NCBI GenBank assembly: GCA_964450355.1 | Contig: CAYVDH010000019.1 | Location: forward strand, 1 to 31,754 | Reading direction: 5' to 3' | Source: CAYVDH01 sp964450355 | Lineage (GTDB): Bacteria; Bacteroidota; Bacteroidia; NS11-12g; UBA955 | DNA length: 31,754 nt | Part shown: positions 15,761-25,200 of the stretch, piece after piece | Layout: each line of letters begins with the position of its first letter | How positions within the stretch are numbered: the first letter of the stretch is position 1 | Notes under the pieces: generated by a model | Databases searched by the model: none | Seen by the model: the letters and a program-made list of their open reading frames with translations, nothing else | What the model was told of the DNA's origin: nothing | Made by a program: the position numbers and the translations under genes

Positions 15761-18700
15761 ATGAATAGAATCATACTATTTACACTGTTTATTTCATTCA
15801 ACATTAACTTGTTTTCACAATCACAAAATGATACAAGTAATTATCCATATTGGGTAAATATGATGCAAGACAGAAGTATTAATTTTTATCAAACACAAAG
15901 AGCCTTTAATTTGTATTGGACCAATCGCAAAATAGAAAAAGGAAGTGGTTGGAAAGCATTTAAAAGATGGGAGTGGATGGCTGAAAAAATCATTGACAGT
16001 TTAGGAAATTTTCCTGATGATGACAAACAATATTCTGAATTTTTGAAACTGGTTGAAATCAGCGAAAAAGATAATTCCAAAAAAATGAAAACTCTAGCAG
16101 TTCCATGTAAAACGCAAGGTGATTGGAAGGAATTTGGACCTATACCTATTCCAACTAATAACACAGGCCAAATCAATGGAATGGGCAGGGTAAATTCCAT
16201 TGCATTACATCCTACGGATTCAAACATTTATTTTGTTGGTGCTGCTGCTGGAGGTATTTGGAAAACTAAAGATAACGGTAAAACATGGACAGTTAACAAA
16301 GATTCACTTCCTACACTTGGTGTTTCTTCAATAGTTATAAGTCCGAACAATCCTGATACCATGTATTTTGGCTCGGGAGATAGAGATGCTGGAGATGCTG
16401 CTGGATATGGTGTTTTCAAAAGTGTTAACGGAGGGGTCAATTGGACTATTTCAAATTCAGGTATGGGGAATTTAACAGTAGGTAGATTGGTCATTAATCC
16501 TAAAAATACTGCTGTATTATATGCTGCTACCAACGGTGGAATTTATAAAAGTACAAATTCTGGAGCTACATGGTCACAACAAATTTCAGGCAATTTTAAA
16601 GACATTGTAATGAAACCAGATAATCCAAATGTATTGTATGCCACAAGAGATGGATTGTTTTATAGAACTATTAATGGAGGAGGTACTTGGACGAACATCA
16701 CATCTGGTTTGCCAACATCTGGTATTTCAAGAGCAGTTATAGATGTGAATTCCAAAATGAAAAATTTAGTTTATTTTTGGATAGCTAATGGAAGTGTAAA
16801 CCAAGGGTTTTATTTATCAAGAGATAGTGGAGCAACATTTAGAACTCAATCTACTACACCTAATTTACACGATTACTCTACCAATGGCTCAGGCAGTGGT
16901 GGCCAAGCATGGTATGACAAAGACATGGTAACAGATCCTACTAGCCCTGCCATTATTTATGTTGGTGGTGTCAATATTTTCAAGTCACAAGATACTGGGA
17001 AAACATGGACAATTGCAGGATATTGGGTGAATGAAATACATGCAGACCAACATGAATTGGTCGCTTGTCCTCTAACTAATAGAATATTTGCTGGTAATGA
17101 TGGTGGATTGTATTACACAAGATCTAAAGGGGCACCTTGGGTTAAAGTGAATAGTGGACTTGCTATTGCACAAATATATAAAATGGATGCATCCAGAACC
17201 CAAAAAGATATTTTAATCAATGGGTATCAAGATAATGGAACAGGAAATTACAACAATGGTTGGTACACCACTCGTGGAGGAGATGGCATGGATTGCGAAA
17301 TAGATCAAACGGATAATAATTACAGTTACGGGGAACTTTATTATGGTAGTGTTTTTAGAGTATATGGTGTAAATACTCAAGCCACTATTGCAGACAATGG
17401 GGTGAATGGTATCAACGAATCAGGTGGATGGGTTACACCAATTACATTAAAAGAAGGAAGCGGAAACACCATGTATATTGGGTATAAAAACATATGGAGA
17501 AGCGATAACATTAGAAGTTCACCACCAAGTTGGACAAAAATTTCTAACAGTCTAGGCGGTACTAATTCTATTAATTTTACTGAATTGGAAAGTTGCATTG
17601 GGAATAATGATATTCTATATGCATCACGATCCAATGGTACATTTTACAGAAGTGATAATGTCAATTCTGGAACGCCTACTTGGAATACCATAACTCAACC
17701 TGTAGCGGGTACGGTAAGTGCTATCGAAACTGATCCTAAAATATCTTCTGCCGTTTACATTTCTATTGGTAACAAAGTGTATCGTTCATTAAATAAAGGA
17801 ACTTCTTGGTCTCAAATCAATTCAAACTTATCTCACAATGTTGGAGCAATTTTACTGGATACCTCAAACAAAAGAAAAGGAATATATGTGGGTACTCTTG
17901 GTGGTGGAATTTGGTACACCGATACTACCTTGTCTTCATGGAAGTATTACAGCAAAGGGTTGCCTAATACCGTGAGAGTAACCGACATTGAAATGTATTA
18001 TGAAAACACAAAAGAATGTAATTCAAACATTCTTTATGCTTCTACATATAACAGAGGTAATTGGTTTTCTCCTGCTTATTTTGACGGCTCAAAAAAACCC
18101 ATAGCCAGAGTGGAACAACATGATACAATAGTTTGTAAAAGTACTGTAGTTTCAATTAAAGATAAATCATGTAATCTGCCAGGAAGGTTTCAATGGAGTT
18201 TTTCTCCTAATGGAGTTTCATACCTTTCTGGGACAGATTCAACAAGTGCCAACATACAAGTTTCGTTTGGAGCTAAAGGGACATATCAATACACATACAT
18301 TGTAGAAAATTGCAATGGACTAGATACACTTACTGGAAACATAACAGTAGGAGATACTATAAAAAGTCATTGTGTTCCAATCAATACGACTAATAGTGTT
18401 GCTGGCTTAGGCATATTTAAAGTCGATTTTAATGGAATGAAACGTAGTTCAGCTGGTAGAAATCCCGAGGGTTCTAACATCAATTTAGGTTGTACTAAAA
18501 TTGTAAAAGTAAAACGTGGAAAAAAATACGCTTTGAAAGTCACAACTGGAGCTACTTACAATGAACAAGTAGTAGCCTTTATTGATTTTAATAACAATGG
18601 CTCATTATCAGATGCTGGCGAAATGGTTTACAATCCAAGTGCTGCATTACAAAATCACTCCGACTCAATTGCAATACCTTTAACTGCCACATTAAATACT

Positions 18701-21700
18701 CTGTTAAGATTTAGAATTAGAAGTGATTATAACAGCATTGGAACAAATCCATGTTCTACCTTATCCTATGGACAAACAGAAGATTATGGTATCATCATAG
18801 AATCGGATATAATAAAACCAAAATACGTAGTGAATGATACCCTTATTTGTCAAAATGACAAAGTAATTTTTACTGATTCTACCGAAGGAAAAGGGGTGAG
18901 TTATTCATGGGATTTTGGTGCTGGAGCAATACCTTCAACAGCTACAAGCCAAGGACCACATAACATTCAATACACTACATCGGGTTACAAAAAAGTAAAA
19001 TTAGAAGTAGATGGGAAAGTGTATTTAAAAGACAGTGTTGTTTATGTCAATGCGACACCTAACTTAGGTTATGAATTGAATAAAGGCAGTCAATCCATTT
19101 GCGAAAATACTTCATTTAATATCGTCACTATAGATAGTAATGCTACAAATCCAAATTACCAGTGGTATAAAAACAATGCTCTTCAAACAGATTCAATTTT
19201 TACCCATTTTGGTAAAAACAATGTCAATTTGAATGACAGTGGAATTTATAAAATGACTGCAACAAACAATGGTTGTAAGGACAGTGTTATAGTGAAAATA
19301 CAAATAAATCCGTTGCCTAAAGCTAAGTTGTTTATTGATGATTCATTTCAATGTTTTAACAACAATAATTTCATTGTTATTGATTCATCAAACATCGCTT
19401 TTGGTAACCTAAACAGGTTATTGACCTTTGGTGATAATTCAAGTTCAACCCTAAAAAATAATACTCATCAGTATTCAACATTCAATAATTTCAAAGTAAA
19501 GTTGTTGTCTTATTCTGATTTTGGCTGTAAAGATTCTATTGAAAAAAACACCATTGTTGTAGAAAATTCAGTTCCTGATTTTACCATCAATAACCAGTCT
19601 CAGTGTTTCAAAGACAATTTGTTTTCATTCAACAACACTACTACTTTGGGTTCTGGTACTTATACCAGCACTTGGTATTTTGGAGATGGAAGTGCTGAAA
19701 CTGCTTTCAATCCAAGCAATAAAAGTTATTCATTATACAATACATTATACAAAGTTAAATTAGTGACAAATACTGTTAATAATTGCAAAGATAGTATTGA
19801 AAAAAACATCAATTTATTTGCGTCACCTGTTGTTGATTTTATGGTGAATGACAGTGAACAATGTTTAAAATCAAATCTATTTAATTTTGTCAATACCACC
19901 ACTATCAACAATGGCACATACTCATCTGCTTGGAGTTTTGACGACAATATAACATCTGGTTTGTTATCCCCTAATCACAATTATACCAATGCAAATAATT
20001 ATTTTGTTAAATTAAAAATTACAAGCAATAACAATTGCAAAGACAGTTTGATTAAGTTAATGAAAGTGTTTCATCAGCCTGTTGTAGATTTCAGTATCAA
20101 CGACAGCACTCAATGTTTAAAAGGGAATTCATTTTTATTTACAAATAACAGCAATATAGGAGCAGGTACTTACACTAGCAATTGGGAGATAGTAAATCAC
20201 TCTAAAAGCAGCAATGCAAATTACAATTTGAGTTTTACAAAAGACAGCACATACCAAGTAAAATTAAAATTAGTAAGTGATAAAAACTGTGCGGATAGCT
20301 TGATTAAACAGGCATTTGTTTTTGAAAATAGCAAACCTGATTTTACTATCAATAACAAAACACAATGTTACAATGGTAACTCCTATCTTTTCACTAACAA
20401 CAGCAGTTTAAATACAGGAACATATAATTCTACTTGGCATTTTGGTGATGGTAATACAATCAATAATGTCAATGCTGGACCAATTAATTATACTTCATTT
20501 AAAGATTCATTTAGAGTTACTTTGATCAATACAACCAATAATGGTTGTGTGGATTCAACTGCTAAATATGTAAATTTATTAGCTAATCCTAAAGCCAATT
20601 TTAATGTGAATGATTCTGACCAATGTGTTAAAGGAAATAATTTTATTTTTAACAACACAAGCAATGTGCTTAAAGGGAGTATAAGTTCGATTTGGAATTT
20701 TGGAGATAATAATGTTAGTATAGCAAATAATACCAGCCATGCTTATACCAATACAGGTAATAATATACAAGTAAAATTAATAGTAATAGCTAATGTAATA
20801 TGTAAAGATAGCATGACTAAATTAATGAATGTATATCCCAATCCAGTAGCCAAATTTACAGTCAATGATTCAACACAATGTTTTAAAAATAATCAATTTG
20901 ATTTTACAGAAAATGGAAGCATCAGTTCAGGTACATACAATGTTAAATGGAGTTTTGGAGATGCAAATATATCTTTATTGAATAATCCATCACATAATTA
21001 TGCAAGCGCAAATAATTACAAAGCAAAATTAGTATTAATAAGCGATTACAATTGCAAAGACAGCTTGATTAAAAACCTGCAAGTATATGTGATGCCCAAT
21101 GCTAATTTTAGTATAAATAAATTACAACAATGCTTGGACAACAATAATTTCACAATGATAGATAATACCATTTCGCCTGATTTTTACAACAGGACTTGGA
21201 AATCTAATTTTGTTGCAATTGCAGGAGTCAACAACACAAATTCACATGTATTTATTGATAGTGGAAAACACAAATTATCACTTGAAATTAATACTTTAAA
21301 TGGTTGTTTTGATAGTATAATCAAAGAAGTTTATGTTGCACCTAATCCATTGTTTACAGTCAATGGACCTATTAAATATTGCATTGGCACAACCATCAAT
21401 TTAAATGCCATTTCAAATACAAATAACACCTATCAATGGAGAATGAATGGTGGAGCTATTTTTAATGGCAATCCATATACTGCTAATGCCAATTCTGTAG
21501 GCAATAAAAACATAGTAGTTACAGCTACATCAAATTTAGGATGTAGTACTCAATTAACACTTAACAACAGAGCCATTGTCAACCCATTGCCTGTGCCAAT
21601 CATTGATACCACAGTTACCATGACATCTTCGGGATTAAAGGTTCAGTTCGATGACATAACAAACATACCAGTTAATTATAGAGAGTGGCAATTTAATAAC

Positions 21701-22108
21701 AACATCATCAGAACTGACCCAAGTGAATATTTAATTTTTAACGACAGCACTACATTGCATGCTAAATTATTTTTAATTGATACCAACAATTGTTCGAATG
21801 AGACAGAGATTAAGTACTTTTTTACAATTCCTAATCAGTTTTTTGTCCCTACTTCATTTTCACCAAACAATGATGGTTTCAATGATGTATTTAAATTACA
21901 AGGATTCTTAAAAGTTAAACAATTTAAAATGACAATAACAAACCGTTGGGGTGAGGTTATTTTTCAAACCAATGACCCCATTGCTGGATGGGATGGCAAA
22001 ATACAAAATGACAAAGTAGAAGATGGTGCGTATTTATACATGATAGAAGTGTTGGATTTGAGTGGAAGATGGCATTATAGAAAAGGCACTGTGACACTTT
22101 TACATTAA
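15761..22108 (+). CDS. Giant T9SS type B surface protein: BNR propeller, GEVED, PKD array
   Basis: A 2115-residue protein with a signal peptide (MNRIILFTLFISFNINLFSQ). Residues of about 124-770 form a BNR/sortilin-type propeller: GRVNSIALHPTDSNIYFVG, AAGGIWKTKDNGKTWT, then repeated S.D.G.TW boxes. A PKD-like region follows. Residues of about 870-1020 are a GEVED domain (VVAFIDFNNNGSLSDAGE ... YGQTEDYGI). Further along come a PKD domain with SWDFGAGAIP, an Ig-like domain, and eight tandem 85-residue PKD-like repeats (residues of about 1186-1862). The final 88 residues are the type B sorting domain (VPTSFSPNNDGFNDVF, TNRWGEVIFQT, GWDGK). It is most likely a cell-surface adhesin or secreted structural protein; no enzymatic residues are evident. 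It is followed by a second giant gene with its own promoter element. Confidence 0.9.
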   Translation: MNRIILFTLFISFNINLFSQSQNDTSNYPYWVNMMQDRSINFYQTQRAFNLYWTNRKIEKGSGWKAFKRWEWMAEKIIDSLGNFPDDDKQYSEFLKLVEISEKDNSKKMKTLAVPCKTQGDWKEFGPIPIPTNNTGQINGMGRVNSIALHPTDSNIYFVGAAAGGIWKTKDNGKTWTVNKDSLPTLGVSSIVISPNNPDTMYFGSGDRDAGDAAGYGVFKSVNGGVNWTISNSGMGNLTVGRLVINPKNTAVLYAATNGGIYKSTNSGATWSQQISGNFKDIVMKPDNPNVLYATRDGLFYRTINGGGTWTNITSGLPTSGISRAVIDVNSKMKNLVYFWIANGSVNQGFYLSRDSGATFRTQSTTPNLHDYSTNGSGSGGQAWYDKDMVTDPTSPAIIYVGGVNIFKSQDTGKTWTIAGYWVNEIHADQHELVACPLTNRIFAGNDGGLYYTRSKGAPWVKVNSGLAIAQIYKMDASRTQKDILINGYQDNGTGNYNNGWYTTRGGDGMDCEIDQTDNNYSYGELYYGSVFRVYGVNTQATIADNGVNGINESGGWVTPITLKEGSGNTMYIGYKNIWRSDNIRSSPPSWTKISNSLGGTNSINFTELESCIGNNDILYASRSNGTFYRSDNVNSGTPTWNTITQPVAGTVSAIETDPKISSAVYISIGNKVYRSLNKGTSWSQINSNLSHNVGAILLDTSNKRKGIYVGTLGGGIWYTDTTLSSWKYYSKGLPNTVRVTDIEMYYENTKECNSNILYASTYNRGNWFSPAYFDGSKKPIARVEQHDTIVCKSTVVSIKDKSCNLPGRFQWSFSPNGVSYLSGTDSTSANIQVSFGAKGTYQYTYIVENCNGLDTLTGNITVGDTIKSHCVPINTTNSVAGLGIFKVDFNGMKRSSAGRNPEGSNINLGCTKIVKVKRGKKYALKVTTGATYNEQVVAFIDFNNNGSLSDAGEMVYNPSAALQNHSDSIAIPLTATLNTLLRFRIRSDYNSIGTNPCSTLSYGQTEDYGIIIESDIIKPKYVVNDTLICQNDKVIFTDSTEGKGVSYSWDFGAGAIPSTATSQGPHNIQYTTSGYKKVKLEVDGKVYLKDSVVYVNATPNLGYELNKGSQSICENTSFNIVTIDSNATNPNYQWYKNNALQTDSIFTHFGKNNVNLNDSGIYKMTATNNGCKDSVIVKIQINPLPKAKLFIDDSFQCFNNNNFIVIDSSNIAFGNLNRLLTFGDNSSSTLKNNTHQYSTFNNFKVKLLSYSDFGCKDSIEKNTIVVENSVPDFTINNQSQCFKDNLFSFNNTTTLGSGTYTSTWYFGDGSAETAFNPSNKSYSLYNTLYKVKLVTNTVNNCKDSIEKNINLFASPVVDFMVNDSEQCLKSNLFNFVNTTTINNGTYSSAWSFDDNITSGLLSPNHNYTNANNYFVKLKITSNNNCKDSLIKLMKVFHQPVVDFSINDSTQCLKGNSFLFTNNSNIGAGTYTSNWEIVNHSKSSNANYNLSFTKDSTYQVKLKLVSDKNCADSLIKQAFVFENSKPDFTINNKTQCYNGNSYLFTNNSSLNTGTYNSTWHFGDGNTINNVNAGPINYTSFKDSFRVTLINTTNNGCVDSTAKYVNLLANPKANFNVNDSDQCVKGNNFIFNNTSNVLKGSISSIWNFGDNNVSIANNTSHAYTNTGNNIQVKLIVIANVICKDSMTKLMNVYPNPVAKFTVNDSTQCFKNNQFDFTENGSISSGTYNVKWSFGDANISLLNNPSHNYASANNYKAKLVLISDYNCKDSLIKNLQVYVMPNANFSINKLQQCLDNNNFTMIDNTISPDFYNRTWKSNFVAIAGVNNTNSHVFIDSGKHKLSLEINTLNGCFDSIIKEVYVAPNPLFTVNGPIKYCIGTTINLNAISNTNNTYQWRMNGGAIFNGNPYTANANSVGNKNIVVTATSNLGCSTQLTLNNRAIVNPLPVPIIDTTVTMTSSGLKVQFDDITNIPVNYREWQFNNNIIRTDPSEYLIFNDSTTLHAKLFLIDTNNCSNETEIKYFFTIPNQFFVPTSFSPNNDGFNDVFKLQGFLKVKQFKMTITNRWGEVIFQTNDPIAGWDGKIQNDKVEDGAYLYMIEVLDLSGRWHYRKGTVTLLH
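19318..21345 (+). repeat. Eight tandem PKD-like repeats of about 255 bases
   Basis: Repeat units start near 19318, 19574, 19829, 20081, 20336, 20594, 20849 and 21101. The consensus is xDFxINDSxQCxxxNxFxF.N.S, then GTYxSxWxFGD, then NxxVKLxxxSxxxCKDSxxK. Two Cys per unit probably form one disulfide. The units are clearly related in protein sequence but diverged in DNA, so the expansion is not recent. Confidence 0.85.
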
Positions 22109-22179
22109 TTAATTCAATACGAAAGCAACTATTTTAATTTATTTTACGACTATATATAATAAATTGATATAAAAATAGT

Positions 22180-22187
22180 TATATTTG
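22180..22187 (+). promoter_or_regulatory. Bacteroidota -7 element TATATTTG
   Basis: An exact TAnnTTTG match, 17 bases upstream of the ATG at 22205. Confidence 0.5.
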
Positions 22188-22204
22188 TTTTGTTATTGAT
22201 GTAA

Positions 22205-25200
22205 ATGATTAAAAAAGTAATTTTTTTACTTACTTATTTAGTTGTTACCGATGTTTTTGGGCAACTGGTTGCAGATTTTTCTTTATCTGTCAATCAAGGC
22301 TGTGTGCCCCTTACTGTCAGTTTTAAGAATAACAGTACAGGAAATCCAGTGAGTTATGAGTGGGATTTTGGCAATGCCAACAAATCCATATTAACAAATC
22401 CTTCTGCCATTTATTACAAAAGTGGGAATTTTACAGTTTCACTCAAAATTACAGACGCAAATGGCAATACTGCTACAAAAACATTCAAATCAATTCGAGT
22501 TTTCAATAATCCAGTAGCTGCGTTTGTTTCTGATACTGTAGCATGCGTCAATGAACAAGTTACATTTAAAGACATGTCAACCAAAGCTGATACAATTATT
22601 ACAGATTGGCAATGGGATTTTGGCGATGGCAATTTAGGGTCATCTAATCAACCTAAACACGCTTATGCAAATTCAAACACTTACACTATAGGACTTACAA
22701 TAACTGATGGATTTGGTTGCAAAAGTTTAATTACAAAAAAGCGTCATGTCAGAATCAAAACAACACCAGTTCCTAGTTATACCATTAATAAAGATTATGA
22801 ATGTAATCCACCATTAAGTTTTACTACCAATAATACTTCTATAAATGCTACTAACAGTTATTGGGAATGTTCTGATGGAACTACAAGTTCTTATAAGAAT
22901 TTTAGTCATACAATCAATAATTATGGAACTTATACAGTTACATTGAATGCTATCAATGGTACATGCACTGCAAAATTATCCAGCAAAGTAGTGATTGAAA
23001 AACTAAAGCCCAATTTCAACATTCCATCACAAGCATGTGAAAACGAAATTATTAAACCAGCTAACAATTCAGGACCTGAGACATCAAGCACATCATATGA
23101 ATGGGATTTTGGTGATGGAACAACATCGAACTTAAAATCTCCAAGTAAATTTTATGATACAAAAGGGACATACACCATCAAACTTAAAATGACGAATGGC
23201 GATTGTGTTGAAGAAATTAGTAAAACAATCAGTATCAATCCTAGTCCACAAGCATACGCTTCGATAGTAGATTCAGTTGGTTGTAAAGCTCCATTTAAAG
23301 CCCAATTTACTGTCATTGGTACAGAATATACTAGCAGTGTATGGAAATGGGGCGATAAAAATCCAGATGAAAACATCTCTAATTTTACAAACATTTCTCA
23401 TGTTTACAATAAGTTTGGAACTTACCAAGTAAGTGTTACCTTATATAGCAACAAGGGTTGTTCCTTGGTACTAAATGCTGGAAACGTACATGTGGGTATG
23501 CAGAAAATAAAAGTCATTCCTGAACAAGTAGAAGATTGTGTTCCAAAGCTAGTGAATTATGATTTACAACTGACCCTTAAAGATCCAATTAAATCCATTG
23601 AATGGTATTTTACAGATAGCAGTGCAGCAAAATACAATACCCAAAAAGTAAACAAAACATTTTATAAACCCGGTAATTTTATGGCTATTGCAAAAGTGAC
23701 TACAACTAAAAATTGTGTCCTTATAGACACTGGCGAAGTAAGTGTTGGATTAAGATTTAAACCTACATTTAAATTGGATCAAGATCACATTTGTAATGAA
23801 GGTTTACTTACATACACCAATACCACTCACGATTCCATCAAGAAAAAAGTGAGATTTGAATTGATTACAGTAAATGATTCAGGAGAATATAAAAACAGTG
23901 AAAGTAGATTATACACCAAAGTAGGGGGTAAACACAAATTAAATTTAATTGCCATTCATTTTGGATGCAGAACCCCTTCAGATACTTGCGATACAGTCAT
24001 GGTACACGGACCATATCCTCGTTTAACTACTGTGCCACTTAATTGTCAAAATACAAGTATAAAGATAACAACAGATAAAACATGGGCTAATAGATCCATG
24101 TTAACTTTCCCTACAGATACATTTTACAGAGATACAACATTCATATACCATTACAAAAGTGATAAACAGAATATCATAGTTTATACTGCTTATAACGATA
24201 CTTTCAATTGTAAAGATTCTAGCATATACAGACCATCCTTGCCATTTTATGATGTAGGATTCAACTTTTCACAAGATAAAATATGCGCACCATCTAAATT
24301 GACAGTTTCACATTCGGGCTCATTAAAAAATGGGAAATGGGATTTTGGGAATAATGATACCATTACGTCATTAAAACAAGTGAGAACGTACAATAATCCA
24401 GGTCAATACAAAGTGTATTTAACTGGTCTTTTTGGTGATGAAGAATGTCCTGACACCAATTTTGTAATCATCAATGTGAAAGGAGTGCCATCAAAATCGT
24501 CTGTAAAAAAAATAGGCAATTGCATGCCTTTTAAACTTGATTTACACGACTCGTCTTATGGGACAGATAATACAGATAGAGAATGGGTTATCAATGGAGA
24601 AATATACCCAATATCAAACAAGTCCATGAGCATTGATTTTACTTCTTTCAACAAAGAATCGGATTCTTTCGTCACAGTATATCATGTCATCAAAGACAAT
24701 TCAAGTTGCATTACATCTATGGAGTATAAAATTCCAGTAATTGCTCACAGTGTGGGGTATGATTATAGAAGAAACAACAATTGCGATACTCCTATTTTTT
24801 ATTTTGAATCAAAAGTTGTTGATGGTAATAGCACTGTAAAACCATACAGCTATTTATGGAAGTTTGAAGATGGTAGAACATTTAATCAAGAAACTCCACC
24901 ACCACTCAAATTTAAAAAAATAGGATATAACTATTTTACTTACACTGTAACGGATAACAATGGATGTAAAAGCATTATAAGCGATAGCTTTGAGGTTTCG
25001 CCTAACATGTTACAACCTTCATTTAAAGCCGATCCCATTGGTAGATTTTGCCCACCTCTATTAAGTACTTTCTATGATCAATCCAAAACTTTCAGAAGTG
25101 AAATAGTAAATTGGGACTGGGATTTTGGCGATGGTACAGGTTCCAAATTACAAAACCCTAAAAAATTGTATTTATTGCCTGGGAAATACGACATCACATT

